Assembly (NCBI GenBank): GCA_943846735.1
Contig: OX044364.1
Location: 496,001 to 560,000, forward strand
Reading direction: 5' to 3'
DNA: 64,000 nucleotides
Source of the DNA: CAJQLB01 sp905479065
GTDB taxonomy: Bacteria; Bacteroidota; Bacteroidia; Flavobacteriales; Flavobacteriaceae
Shown one piece after another: positions 44,633-54,625 of this stretch. Under the pieces are notes generated by a model. It made no database searches, was not told the origin of the DNA, and worked only from the letters and a program-made list of their open reading frames with translations. Both the position numbers and the translations under genes were made by a program. Position 1 is the first letter of the stretch. Every line of letters begins with the position of its first letter.

Positions 44633-44753
44633 AATAAGACTTATAAATAAGTTTAAAGTTAACCATCTAAGAATTATCATTGACATTTTATTAATTAGTT
44701 TTATTTATACTTAAATTAGTGTTTCTACATCAACGCTAAGTATGTTACAAATT

Positions 44754-45653
44754 ATGAGAATAAACCTTTTACTAATTTCACTATTGATAGTGGTTTCTTG
44801 CAAAAAAGATAAAAGTAATTCTTTCGAAGAATTAGAGATTTCAATCCATCATCAGTTATCAACTATTGAAGGTGACATAGCTCTAGCCTTTACTGATTTA
44901 TCACTTGAAACACCACCATTATTCATTAATGTTAATGACGTTTTTCATGCTGCAAGTACCATGAAAGTACCTGTAATGATTGAGCTTTATAAGCAACAAC
45001 GTGCCGGAGATTTAAGTCTACAAGATTCTATTAAAATATCTAATCAATTCACAAGTATTGTCGATGGCAGTTCCTATCAATTAAATATTCATGATGATAG
45101 TGATGATATTGTTTATAAGTACATTGACAATACATTGACAATTCATGAATTGATAATAGCCATGATTACTGTGAGTAGTAATCTGGCTACAAACATTCTT
45201 ATAGAATTAGTATCTGCAAAAAAAGTAAATGAGACTATGAGAAGTTTTGGAACAACAAATATGACTATTTTACGTGGTGTTGAGGATCAAAAAGCTTTTG
45301 ATCAAGGATTAAGCAATACGACAACAGCCAAAGATCTCAATGTTATAATGAAAGGTCTTGCTTTGCAATCTTTTTTAGGATCAAAGGAATGTGATGCTAT
45401 GATTTCAATATTGAAGCAACAAAAATGGAATGATATGATACCTAAATATTTACCACATCATGTCGATATTGCTCATAAAACTGGTGCCATAACTGGTGTT
45501 CATCATGATGCCGCAATTATTTATCTTCCTAACGGTGGTGCTTATACTCTTATCCTATTATCAAAAAATTTGAAGAATTTTGAAAAAGGGACAGAACAAT
45601 TAGCAAAAATATCTAAAACTATCTATGATTTTATGGCCTCCAAAGGTCAATAA
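44754..45653 (+). CDS. Class A beta-lactamase-related serine hydrolase, lipoprotein
   Basis: A 299-residue protein counted from the inner ATG at 44754, which gives a clean lipoprotein signal with lipobox VVSC and Cys16. An ATG four codons upstream at 44742 is possible. The penicillin-recognising fold is marked by S68-T-M-K71 (SxxK), VSSNLATN (the SDN-like loop) and HKTGAITG (KTG box). These are the three class A beta-lactamase elements. The usual ExxLN motif on the omega loop is not evident, so it may be a peptidase or carboxylesterase instead of a resistance enzyme. Confidence 0.84.
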   Translation: MRINLLLISLLIVVSCKKDKSNSFEELEISIHHQLSTIEGDIALAFTDLSLETPPLFINVNDVFHAASTMKVPVMIELYKQQRAGDLSLQDSIKISNQFTSIVDGSSYQLNIHDDSDDIVYKYIDNTLTIHELIIAMITVSSNLATNILIELVSAKKVNETMRSFGTTNMTILRGVEDQKAFDQGLSNTTTAKDLNVIMKGLALQSFLGSKECDAMISILKQQKWNDMIPKYLPHHVDIAHKTGAITGVHHDAAIIYLPNGGAYTLILLSKNLKNFEKGTEQLAKISKTIYDFMASKGQ

Positions 45654-45695
45654 AGACTTACAAGATGACTTTTTATCTGATTAAAGGCAGTGCGT

Positions 45696-46457
45696 TTATC
45701 TAATGTGACTTCCTGCATTAATGTCAATTGTCGCTCCTGTGGCATGATCCATCAGACCACTAGAAATAAAGGCAATTAGTGGTGCTATATCAGATGGTTT
45801 AGTTAATTCTTTTAACGAAATTTCACTAAGAATTCTTTCTTTGCCGTATTTTTCAATGAATGCGTCTGCCATTTGTGTTTTGGTAAATCCGGGAGCAATT
45901 ACAAAAGATTTGATATTCTCTTTTCCAAAAGATCGTGCAACACTTCTTGCCAATGAGGTTAACCCTCCTTTGGACGCTGCATATGCTAAAAAGTCTTCAG
46001 TTTCACCTCTAAATGCTGCTCTACTCCCAATATAAATAAAACGACCTCCTTGCTGTACTTTAAAATGCTCAATTCCAAGTTTTGTAAGTAATCCAGCTGC
46101 ATCTAAATTCACAGCCATAGTTTTTTTCCATATTTCAAACCAATTCTCAGAAGTTTTCTCAATTGGATGAGAAATTGCGATACCAGCATTTAAAATGATT
46201 ACATTAATAACACCAAATTCTTTTTTTACCTCTTTAAATAGTGCAGTGACCTCAGATATATTGTTTAAATCTGCTTTAAATATTTTTGAGTTTGTTGTTT
46301 TATGCTTTTTTGCTAACTCTTCCGCAGCTGTTTTATTGTGATTATAATGAATAGCAACTCTAGCACCCATCGTCATTAAATAATTGGCTGTAGTCTTTCC
46401 AATACCTTGCGAAGCTCCTGTAAGTAGTATGTTTAAGCCTGATAAGTCAATAGACAT
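45696..46457 (-). CDS. SDR family oxidoreductase (FabG-like)
   Basis: A 253-residue short-chain dehydrogenase with TGASQGIGKTT for cofactor binding, LNAGIA, and the catalytic Y and K in AYAASKGGLTSLA. PGFTKTQMAD and the end ATGATIDINAGSHIR are typical. It is close to 3-oxoacyl reductases but is probably a catabolic paralogue. I chose the ATG at 46457, 3 bases after the upstream stop; a longer start at 46481 would overlap that gene by 22 bases. It is in one operon with the next SDR and the cupin. Confidence 0.88.
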   Translation of the reverse strand: MSIDLSGLNILLTGASQGIGKTTANYLMTMGARVAIHYNHNKTAAEELAKKHKTTNSKIFKADLNNISEVTALFKEVKKEFGVINVIILNAGIAISHPIEKTSENWFEIWKKTMAVNLDAAGLLTKLGIEHFKVQQGGRFIYIGSRAAFRGETEDFLAYAASKGGLTSLARSVARSFGKENIKSFVIAPGFTKTQMADAFIEKYGKERILSEISLKELTKPSDIAPLIAFISSGLMDHATGATIDINAGSHIR

Positions 46458-46459
46458 TG

Positions 46460-47224
46460 TTATAATATATTTTTTATCCAACCACCGTCAACTGCCAAAG
46501 ATGTTCCGGTAATGTAACTTGCTCTTTCGCTTGCTAAAAAGGTAACGGCAGCAGCAAATTCATCAGGGTTTCCAAACCGTTTTAAAGGAATTTCATCAAT
46601 TGCAGATGCAAAGGAAGGTGTTTTTTTTATTAGTGATAACAACCGATTTGTTTTTGTGTAGCCAGGCATGACATTGTTCACTGTTATATCATATTCACCC
46701 AATTCACTTGCTAAGGTCTTTATTAAACCAGCTACTGAAGCTCGAACAGAGTTAGATAATATTAAATTAGCAACAGGTTGTTTCACTGCTTGAGATGTAA
46801 TGGCAATAATCCTTCCCCAACGTTGATGTTTCATGCCTGGAAGTGCTGATTTAATTAATGAGACTGTACTTGCAAGTAATAAATTGTATGTGTTATCCCA
46901 ATCTGTCATTGACAAACTTTCAAAGGTTCCCGAAGGCGGTCCACCCGTATTAGTTACGAGAATATCGAGCGCGTCATAACTATTAAAAATCGTGGTTAGT
47001 AGTTCTGCTCTTTCTTTTTCATTAGCGAGATCACCACATATGGCCATCACGGGAGTACTTGCAACAATTTCAATATCCCTTTTTGTTTGTTCTAATTTAT
47101 CTCGATCTCTACCATTAATTATAACACTTGCTCCTTCCTTAGCCAATTCTAATGCGACAGCTTTACCTAGGCCGTCACTTGATGCTGCTACAAATGCTCT
47201 CTTATCTTTTAAACCTAAATCCAT
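46460..47224 (-). CDS. SDR-like oxidoreductase with altered active site
   Basis: A 254-residue SDR-fold protein. The N-terminal motif is ASSDGLGKAVA instead of TGxxxGIG. Where YxxxK is expected the sequence reads LILSNSVRASVAGL, so both the Tyr and the Lys are missing. NTGGPP replaces NNAG. This agrees with a known SDR-like subgroup of 3-oxoacyl-reductase relatives that lack the standard tetrad. The C-terminus (RASYITGTSLAVDGGWIK) is normal. Whether it is a reductase is unclear. It is flanked by a regular SDR and a cupin. Confidence 0.83.
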   Translation of the reverse strand: MDLGLKDKRAFVAASSDGLGKAVALELAKEGASVIINGRDRDKLEQTKRDIEIVASTPVMAICGDLANEKERAELLTTIFNSYDALDILVTNTGGPPSGTFESLSMTDWDNTYNLLLASTVSLIKSALPGMKHQRWGRIIAITSQAVKQPVANLILSNSVRASVAGLIKTLASELGEYDITVNNVMPGYTKTNRLLSLIKKTPSFASAIDEIPLKRFGNPDEFAAAVTFLASERASYITGTSLAVDGGWIKNIL

Positions 47225-47228
47225 TTAA

Positions 47229-47588
47229 TTATTTTCTTAGGTAATCATCGGTTCCATCTAACCAATCTTCTCTAATTGGAGACCAGGTATCTACCTCTTC
47301 CACATCACCAATCATTAATGCTTCATGCGGAACATGTGCTGGTATAACCACAGAATCTCCCGGTCCTAAGTCCATAGTTTGTTCTTTATTCGCGCCAAAC
47401 CAAAACCGCATTGTTCCCGATATTACTTGTGTCACTTGTTCGTTTACATGATCATGAAGCGGTACTAAAAAACCATCTTTAAATTTCATTCGAGCGACCA
47501 TTACTTTTTCACCATAAATCATTTTGCGCTGCATTTTGTCTGTAACTTGTTCTACGGGAACGTCATCCCAATTTATTTTTTTTACCAT
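47229..47588 (-). CDS. Cupin domain protein
   Basis: A 119-residue single-domain cupin. The two conserved motifs are VPLHDHVNEQVTQVISGTMRFWFG (metal-type G-x5-HxH region) and GPGDSVVIPAHVPHEA. The His residues suggest a bound metal. It could be an isomerase, a small-molecule dioxygenase or a sensor. I use the ATG at 47588; one four codons upstream at 47600 overlaps the preceding peptidase gene by 8 bases. It stands 4 bases before the SDR-like gene. Confidence 0.84.
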   Translation of the reverse strand: MVKKINWDDVPVEQVTDKMQRKMIYGEKVMVARMKFKDGFLVPLHDHVNEQVTQVISGTMRFWFGANKEQTMDLGPGDSVVIPAHVPHEALMIGDVEEVDTWSPIREDWLDGTDDYLRK

Positions 47589-47592
47589 AATT

Positions 47593-50406
47593 TTATTCAT
47601 TGTTGATTAATTCATATCCTTGATTAATTCCTTTTTCTATCGCTGGAACTCCACGATCCATCCATACAGGTTTGGGAGCATTTTGTAAATAGTAATCAAA
47701 AAATTGTTGCATTCTTATATTAAAATCTTTTCGATTTTGCATCTTTAATGGCCAATGTCTTGCACCATTATAATTGAGTAACCATGAAGGTTTACCAAGA
47801 CGCCTTAAATTTACAAAAAACTCAATACCTTGGTACCAAGGTACATGTCCATCTGCGTCGTTATGCATAATTAGTAATGGTGTATTTACTTTATCTAAAT
47901 TGTAGATTGGTGAATTTTCAAAATAACGTTGAGGGTATTCCCAAGGTGTCCCTCCTATTCTACTTTGTGTATGTTCATATTGAAATTGTCTACTTAATCC
48001 CGTATCCCATCTAATTCCTCCAAAAGCACTTATCATGTTCACAACAGGAGCACCCGATTCTGCAGCTTTAAAAATGTCTGTCTTAGTCACAAGGTATGCT
48101 ATTTGGTACCCTCCCCAACTATGTCCTTGAGTTCCAATATTGTCTGCATCCACAAAGCCTTTTTCTATCAATGAGGTAATTCCAGGAATTACACAATTAA
48201 AAGCGCTTTCTCCGGGATACCCAATTCGGTAATAAACATCAGGATTAAAAATTAAGTACCCTCGACTTGCATAAAAGCTGTAATTAATTGTTGAACGTCC
48301 TGGATTTGGTGCTTTGTGGGCGTATAAGTTATTAGAACTTTTTTCGTAAAAATTAACGATCATTGGGTATTTTTTATTGGCATCAAAGTTTTCAGGCTTA
48401 ATGAGCATTCCTGTTAAAGGTAAGCCATCCAAAGAAGTCCAATGAACCAATTCTGCAGTTCCCCAGTTATAATCTTTTTGTTGTGGATTGGCATTACTTA
48501 ACATTACTTGTGATTTAAACGTTAAATCCGACACTCTAATATTTGGAAATTCTTCAAATGATTGCCGCGTAAACATAATATCATCACTCAGTCTTGCCTT
48601 TCTGAAAGAGGCATATCGGTAAGGACCTTTTAACATAGATTTTCCTGATTTCCTCTTGTAGTTATAAGTATAAAAACCTGAATATTTAGTGTTCTCATTA
48701 AAAGTTGTGAATACTAATTTGCTGGAAGTATCAATGTACCTTTTATTTCTATCTAATTTAACATGGCGGTATGTAATTTTATTTTGGCGACCATCTGTAA
48801 GTTTGGTACCTGTGCCATTGTCTGGATTAAATTCCCAAATATCATAGCGATCATACAAGATAAGCGAACTGTCATCTTTTGTCCAACCAGCTGATCCATA
48901 AGATCTTGGATGATTTGGCGAATCATTTAATTCATTATAAAAATTCTTTTCTTTGGTTAGCTCCATATATTTTCCAGAACCAATATTGTACGTAAACCAT
49001 GTACTATCTACTTGATTGTAACCATAAGCATACTTCCCTTTAGGACTAAATCTGACAGAGCTAGGCGCTTTGGTTATGGCCACTTTTAAAGAACCATCAT
49101 TAATATTGACAATTGCCAAGTCATTTGCTGAAAATTGCCCAGTCCACTGCGCTTCTAAAGCATAGGGCTCGGTTGTATTTACTAAAGCATAATCTGCATT
49201 TCCTTGATCCCCTAAACTGGCATTTGGATATTCTTTTGTGGCAATTTGTATGAGCTTTTTATTTTTTAAGTGATAGACTGTCTGAAATGATTTTTTCTTA
49301 TCGTTTTTTACTTGTTTTTCCTGGACAGTATAGAGACGTGGTTCATCATAAGTCCAAACCTCTACATTGACAATTTCTTCCTCTAATAAAAGAGTATCTT
49401 TTGTGATTGGAGGTAATGCCAGACCGAAATATAATTTAGTGTCATCTTTTGAAAAGGTAATATTTCCATCAGAAGACACTCTGTAACCTATGGGTGTTGT
49501 TGTGTTATCAACTACCAATTCAGCCGCTGGGAGTGTAGTATTCCATGTGTAAAGACGGTTGGGTCTTATATAGGCTTTAGTTGTGTCGGCATCGGTTACA
49601 AACCCAAGATTTTTTCCCGAATCACTAAAATTTAGCTGATAATATTTAGTTTTATCGTGAGAAGAAAAAATATGTTTCTTCTGCATGGTTTCTAAATTTA
49701 GAATATAAACACCTGGTTTAGAATTAATATCACTGCCTGTTGTTGTATACGCTATTTTTTTACTTTCTTTTGAAAACACATAATTAGTCACAAAATATAT
49801 CGTGTCTGCACTTGCAGTAATTAAATTTTTTACAACCAATGGAAACCCTGTTTTAGAACTTGCCTTTTTTATTCCTTTTTTCTTTGTTTTGCTCGTGTCT
49901 GATAACATCGAATCTTTTTCTTTTCTAAGGTTTTTTGGTGCATTTTTTTTAGCTAAATCGTAAGTATATGCCACAAAACCAGACCATTTTTTAGGTATTT
50001 TATAAGATTTTATGTGTGCAAATTTTTCTAACGCAGAATTTTTTAAATTATAAATACCCAATGTGTCCATAGGCATTTTATTTTTTTTGACTTTTCGACG
50101 CTTCATTTCTAGGATACTATCTTTCCATTCTTTGATAATAAAAACAGCAAACTTTGAGTCATAGGTAAATTGACCTCTTTCGGAACGTTCATGCTCGAAG
50201 ATAAGATTAGCATTCTTGTCCTTAATTTTTAATTGGCTATCCTTTTCTCCTTTTTGAAGAGAATACATAATGAAATTCCCATCAGAAGTCATAGTTTGTC
50301 TTTGAATCCTATTCCATATATCAAAATCTGAATGATCTAATATTTTTTTTTGCGCCACAGCACTACTTACGATGCATAAAAGAACGAGGGATAAAACGTG
50401 TTTCAT
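47593..50406 (-). CDS. S9 family prolyl oligopeptidase-type peptidase, secreted
   Basis: A 937-residue exported serine peptidase. It has a signal peptide (KHVLSLVLLCIVSSAVAQ), a long beta-propeller region (about 25-640) and a C-terminal alpha/beta-hydrolase domain. The catalytic Ser lies in GTQGHSWGGYQIAY, the Asp in MHNDADGHVPW and the His in ARHWPL. It probably trims peptides in the periplasm or at the surface. A Lys-rich insertion lies in the N-terminal part (DSMLSDTSKTKKKGIKKASS). It heads the cupin and SDR genes on the same strand. Confidence 0.92.
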   Translation of the reverse strand: MKHVLSLVLLCIVSSAVAQKKILDHSDFDIWNRIQRQTMTSDGNFIMYSLQKGEKDSQLKIKDKNANLIFEHERSERGQFTYDSKFAVFIIKEWKDSILEMKRRKVKKNKMPMDTLGIYNLKNSALEKFAHIKSYKIPKKWSGFVAYTYDLAKKNAPKNLRKEKDSMLSDTSKTKKKGIKKASSKTGFPLVVKNLITASADTIYFVTNYVFSKESKKIAYTTTGSDINSKPGVYILNLETMQKKHIFSSHDKTKYYQLNFSDSGKNLGFVTDADTTKAYIRPNRLYTWNTTLPAAELVVDNTTTPIGYRVSSDGNITFSKDDTKLYFGLALPPITKDTLLLEEEIVNVEVWTYDEPRLYTVQEKQVKNDKKKSFQTVYHLKNKKLIQIATKEYPNASLGDQGNADYALVNTTEPYALEAQWTGQFSANDLAIVNINDGSLKVAITKAPSSVRFSPKGKYAYGYNQVDSTWFTYNIGSGKYMELTKEKNFYNELNDSPNHPRSYGSAGWTKDDSSLILYDRYDIWEFNPDNGTGTKLTDGRQNKITYRHVKLDRNKRYIDTSSKLVFTTFNENTKYSGFYTYNYKRKSGKSMLKGPYRYASFRKARLSDDIMFTRQSFEEFPNIRVSDLTFKSQVMLSNANPQQKDYNWGTAELVHWTSLDGLPLTGMLIKPENFDANKKYPMIVNFYEKSSNNLYAHKAPNPGRSTINYSFYASRGYLIFNPDVYYRIGYPGESAFNCVIPGITSLIEKGFVDADNIGTQGHSWGGYQIAYLVTKTDIFKAAESGAPVVNMISAFGGIRWDTGLSRQFQYEHTQSRIGGTPWEYPQRYFENSPIYNLDKVNTPLLIMHNDADGHVPWYQGIEFFVNLRRLGKPSWLLNYNGARHWPLKMQNRKDFNIRMQQFFDYYLQNAPKPVWMDRGVPAIEKGINQGYELINNE

Positions 50407-50415
50407 AGTATTATA

Positions 50416-52311
50416 TTAATTTTTTACAATTGGAATTTGTATTTGAGATGGGTGTATTGAAGAATGATGTACCTTATTGTGAGCAACAATGCCAATTTTT
50501 TCATCATAATTATTTCCGCCAGTATTTAAATTTCTTGCAAAACGCGGAAAGTTACTACTTGAAATTTCAACTCTGATGCGATGTCCTTTTTTAAATAAAT
50601 TACTTGTTGACATCGGTGTTAAGTTTACTTCGTAAACATTCCCTTGTTTCATGAAAACCTCTTTATCGTAACCTTCGCGATAACGAACTCGTTGTATGGT
50701 TTCATCTAAATTATAGGCAGTGCCGTCAGGATATACATCAATAAATTTAATAGTAAAATCTGTGTCTTTAACATCGGATGACACAAATAATTTAGACTTA
50801 ATAAATCCACTGACCTCAGTATCTTGGTTTAATATGTCCGTTGTGTAAACTAAGATGTCATTTCTTGCCTCCATATCTTGTTGGTCCCATGAGCCTCCTT
50901 TTACTGCATTACCTGTGCAACATACATTACCTCCATAAGATGGAACAGGGGCCATAGGGTCGTATGTAAAGTTATCAGGAATATCTTTTTTAGCTTTAAC
51001 TCTCGATAGTTTTCCGTCGCCGAACCTACTGTTGGCATTTCCAGAACTATTTAGATAATAGGTCACCATTTCCGTATTTTCGGGTGGCCATGCATTGGAG
51101 AATTGCCACTGATTGCTCCCCATTGTATAATACTGAACTCTTGGTGTTATTTCTTTGAAGTCATTGGATTCACCTTTGAGCCATAAATCAAACCATTTTG
51201 TGATTTGCTCATCGTAATTAAGTCGTGCATCACCAATATTCCGTTCTCCTACAATCGTATTTTCTGTAGCTCTTGTGTAGGCACAATGTAAGGTTGGCGC
51301 TATGATTAAGTATTGATTATCTCGTATAAAGGCATCTTTTGAATTATTTCTAGCATGATTAAAAAGCATTAGATTTGGAGTTATTGATACATCATACCAA
51401 GACGCAAACCAAAAGCTAGGAGTACCTATGTCCTTGTCGTCATGATAAATACCACCTGTAAACCAATCAGAATCATTTGGCTTTCGACGAATCATTTTGT
51501 CAAAGATTTCATGTTTACCGTTAATATTTTTCAAGATATCCTGAATGGGTAAATGATTCAATGCTTCCGACATGTCTACCTTTGGGTTCTCTGGATCTAA
51601 ATCATAAAATCTTGAAATTCTTATGAGATCTTCTTGTGTAGCTCCCTGGGGAATTCTTGGCTTGAACTTATCATGTTCTACACTGTAAAGCCAGGAGAAG
51701 AATAACATTTGTTCAACTCCACCACGATACCAATTACCTTGCTCGTTAACATTTCCTACACGTCCCACACCAGCACCGAACCCTTGAGGTACCATGGCAG
51801 CATGTGATGGATGCTCAAGCGCAGATACAGCCATTTGCCATTCAGCAGTGGATGAACAACCAAGAGTTCCAATTTTCCCATTGGACCAAGATTGATTTTT
51901 CATCCACTCAAATGCATCATAGCCATCTGTAAGAGGCACGCCTAGAATGTCCCATTCTCCCTCTGAGTAATAACGTCCTCGCTCATTTTGGACCACGTAT
52001 GCATATCCTTTTTTCACATATTCATAGGCACGTTGAGCAGTTCGTGTCCTTTGCTTTCCATTACCCCACGAATTAAAATTATAAGGAGTTCTTGAAAAAA
52101 TAATGGGGTGTTTTCCTTTTGATTTTGGTCTATAGATATCAGTTGCCAATCGGATTCCATCGCGCATTGGCATCATTACTTTTTCATCTATGATCGCAAT
52201 GTCACTAAGTTTATTTAAAATGTCGTTTTGGGTTTGCGATGCCACCTTGTTCATAAGATAGCAATTAAGTACAATTAACAGGAGCGAAAAACGCTTTATT
52301 CTATGGCTCAT
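50416..52311 (-). CDS. CocE/NonD family hydrolase (X-Pro dipeptidyl-peptidase type), secreted
   Basis: A 631-residue exported hydrolase. The signal peptide SHRIKRFSLLLIVLNCYLMN begins at the ATG at 52311. VMMPMRDGIRLATDIYRPK opens the alpha/beta-hydrolase domain and GTLGCSSTAEWQMA holds the nucleophile Ser in the SSxAEWQ variant. A jelly-roll C-terminal domain (about 440-631) has KVRYREGYDKEVF-like strands and GHRIRVEISSSNFPRFARN. Family members include cocaine esterase and alpha-amino ester or X-Pro peptidases. The substrate is probably a peptide or an acyl ester. It is 9 bases upstream of the S9 peptidase gene. Confidence 0.9.
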   Translation of the reverse strand: MSHRIKRFSLLLIVLNCYLMNKVASQTQNDILNKLSDIAIIDEKVMMPMRDGIRLATDIYRPKSKGKHPIIFSRTPYNFNSWGNGKQRTRTAQRAYEYVKKGYAYVVQNERGRYYSEGEWDILGVPLTDGYDAFEWMKNQSWSNGKIGTLGCSSTAEWQMAVSALEHPSHAAMVPQGFGAGVGRVGNVNEQGNWYRGGVEQMLFFSWLYSVEHDKFKPRIPQGATQEDLIRISRFYDLDPENPKVDMSEALNHLPIQDILKNINGKHEIFDKMIRRKPNDSDWFTGGIYHDDKDIGTPSFWFASWYDVSITPNLMLFNHARNNSKDAFIRDNQYLIIAPTLHCAYTRATENTIVGERNIGDARLNYDEQITKWFDLWLKGESNDFKEITPRVQYYTMGSNQWQFSNAWPPENTEMVTYYLNSSGNANSRFGDGKLSRVKAKKDIPDNFTYDPMAPVPSYGGNVCCTGNAVKGGSWDQQDMEARNDILVYTTDILNQDTEVSGFIKSKLFVSSDVKDTDFTIKFIDVYPDGTAYNLDETIQRVRYREGYDKEVFMKQGNVYEVNLTPMSTSNLFKKGHRIRVEISSSNFPRFARNLNTGGNNYDEKIGIVAHNKVHHSSIHPSQIQIPIVKN

Positions 52312-52519
52312 ATGTGATTGATTAAGTATTGAATTTAAAGGTAGCAAAATGAACTAAGAGATTATACTTTGTGACCATATTTAACAATTTCACAACTAAA
52401 TTTAAGGCCTTACTTTATCTGTTGTCCATTCGCTTTATTATAAATTAGAGCTCGTGTTAAAAATTTGATGAAAATAGATTAAAAACGTAATTTTATTTCG
52501 TAAATAAAAAACCACTAAA

Positions 52520-54625
52520 ATGATATCAATTTCAAGACCTATCTATGCCATTAAACAATGTGCGTTCATCATATTCACCATATGTATTAACATGTCTTTT
52601 GCGCAGGATAAACTCAAAAAAATGCCTGGATATGAACGCTATTCTCAAATAGCTCCTAAAATTCGAAATTCTGTAAAATTGGTCCCTAGAATTTATAATT
52701 GGGATGTTAACAGTGCTTCATTTGAATACAATTTTAATGGAAAACGTTTAAAATTTGATGTTACTTCGGGTAAGACGACAGAGGTAGAAGACCATGTTCA
52801 AACCAACAGAAGGTATAATTACAGTGATAGGCCACAACGTGGAAGACAATATGCTTCATCAAACTCTCCTGATGGTCAGTACAAGGCCTACACAAAAAAC
52901 AGAAATATGTACATCAGTTCACTTGATGGAAGCAATGAAATAGCAATTACAACTGATGGAAATGAAGTCACTCAAAAAAAATATGGTATCGCAACGTGGG
53001 TTTATGGTGAAGAACTAGGGCAAATTACAGCAATGTGGTGGTCACCGGATAGTAAAAAAATAGCGTTTTATCGTTTTGAAGAAAAAGATGCTGATATGTA
53101 TTATGTTCTATATGACCAAGTCAAAATTCAAGACTCTGTAGAGGTTGAAGCATATCCCAAGGTTGGCGCAGATAATCTTCCTGTTGACGTTATGGTTTAT
53201 GATTTAGATACAAAACAGCTAACGCTTTTGGATACACGAAATGGTAAACCATATGATGACGGCGCCTTGGGGACTTATTTATATGGAATGGATTGGACTC
53301 CAGATGGTAAGGAGTTTTTATTTCACACCACAAATAGAAAACAGGATGTTATGGAGTATAAAGCTGCAGATCCTACGACTGGCAAAACAAGAACTATTGT
53401 ACAAGAAAAATGGTTGCCTAGTTTTACTAAAAATACTCCTGAGTTACAAGTGTTGAACGATGGTCAACATTTTATTTGGGCATCAGAGCGCAATGGTTTT
53501 AATAATTATTATCTCTATAATTGGGATGGTACGTTGCTTAATTCTATCACGAATCACAATTTTGAAGTGAACAGAATATTAAAAATAGATGAGGCAGACA
53601 GATTACTTTACTATGAAGCTCGAAGTGGCAACAATCATATGAAAATGCAGCTCCATAGAGTTAATTTCAATGGTACTAACGATATACGACTTACAGATCC
53701 AGCTTATCATCACGATGTTACGATATCGCCCAATGGAGAATTCTTTGTCGATGTAAGTCAAACACATAACATTGTACCATTTACGACATTAATTAACGCT
53801 CAAGGGACAAAAGTCGCAGAAATTTTAGAAAGTGACAAGAGTACTTTTGAGACCTTAGGCTTAAACACCGTTGAAGTGTTTAAATTTACATCTGCAGATG
53901 GTGTGACAGAATTGCATGGTATGTTGCATTTTCCGTCTAATTTTGACCCTAATAAAAAATATCCCCTGATTCTTGCAAACTATGGTGGCCCTGCTACCAA
54001 TGCCTTCAGAGAAACTTTTACAATGCCAAATCCATTGACGGAATATGGATTTTTAATTGCTAATATTGATGGTAGAAATGTAAAAGGGCGAGGTAAAGAG
54101 TTGTTAGATCAATTATATGGCAATCTTTGCATTGTGGAAATGGATGATTTTGCTGAGGGCATTAAATCCCTTTATGATCGTCCTTATTTCGATAAAGACC
54201 ATGTCGGAGTTTACGGAACCTCCTACGGAGGTACGACTGCCGCTGCTAGCTTACTTCGATTTCCAAATACGTATCACGCTGCGGTTGCTAATTCTGCTGT
54301 TACGGATTGGAGAAATTATGATACGATTTATACCGAACGTTTTATGAATCTTATTACAAATAATAAAATTGGATATGATGCGTCTAACCTAATGAATTAT
54401 GCAAAAGATCTTCAAGGAGAATTAATGATTTATTTTGGAACGAGTGACAACAATGTACATCCTTCAAATTCATTGCAACTTATTAAAGCCCTACAAAATG
54501 CTGGAAAAAGTTTTGAAGTTCAAGTGGGGCCAGACAGAGGTCATACTGCCATGAATCGTGAACGAATGATGGAATTTTTTATTGAACATTTGGTCTTAGA
54601 CAATAACAATAGAGGAGTTCGATAA
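52520..54625 (+). CDS. Dipeptidyl peptidase IV-type S9 peptidase, secreted
   Basis: A 701-residue S9B-type peptidase with a signal peptide ending at MSFAQ. The DPP IV N-terminal propeller contains YGIATWVYGEELGQITAMWWSPD with the characteristic double-Glu-like motif. The hydrolase domain contains VGVYGTSYGGTTAAA (nucleophile Ser), GTSDNNVHPSNS (Asp) and DRGHTAMN (His). It probably releases X-Pro or similar dipeptides. Its stop codon directly abuts the stop of the convergent helicase gene, with no base between them. Confidence 0.93.
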   Translation: MISISRPIYAIKQCAFIIFTICINMSFAQDKLKKMPGYERYSQIAPKIRNSVKLVPRIYNWDVNSASFEYNFNGKRLKFDVTSGKTTEVEDHVQTNRRYNYSDRPQRGRQYASSNSPDGQYKAYTKNRNMYISSLDGSNEIAITTDGNEVTQKKYGIATWVYGEELGQITAMWWSPDSKKIAFYRFEEKDADMYYVLYDQVKIQDSVEVEAYPKVGADNLPVDVMVYDLDTKQLTLLDTRNGKPYDDGALGTYLYGMDWTPDGKEFLFHTTNRKQDVMEYKAADPTTGKTRTIVQEKWLPSFTKNTPELQVLNDGQHFIWASERNGFNNYYLYNWDGTLLNSITNHNFEVNRILKIDEADRLLYYEARSGNNHMKMQLHRVNFNGTNDIRLTDPAYHHDVTISPNGEFFVDVSQTHNIVPFTTLINAQGTKVAEILESDKSTFETLGLNTVEVFKFTSADGVTELHGMLHFPSNFDPNKKYPLILANYGGPATNAFRETFTMPNPLTEYGFLIANIDGRNVKGRGKELLDQLYGNLCIVEMDDFAEGIKSLYDRPYFDKDHVGVYGTSYGGTTAAASLLRFPNTYHAAVANSAVTDWRNYDTIYTERFMNLITNNKIGYDASNLMNYAKDLQGELMIYFGTSDNNVHPSNSLQLIKALQNAGKSFEVQVGPDRGHTAMNRERMMEFFIEHLVLDNNNRGVR

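Noticed and set aside
44754..45653. Antibiotic-resistance beta-lactamase
   Set aside because: SxxK, SSN and KTG are present, but the omega-loop ExxLN is not seen, so I kept the neutral serine hydrolase label.
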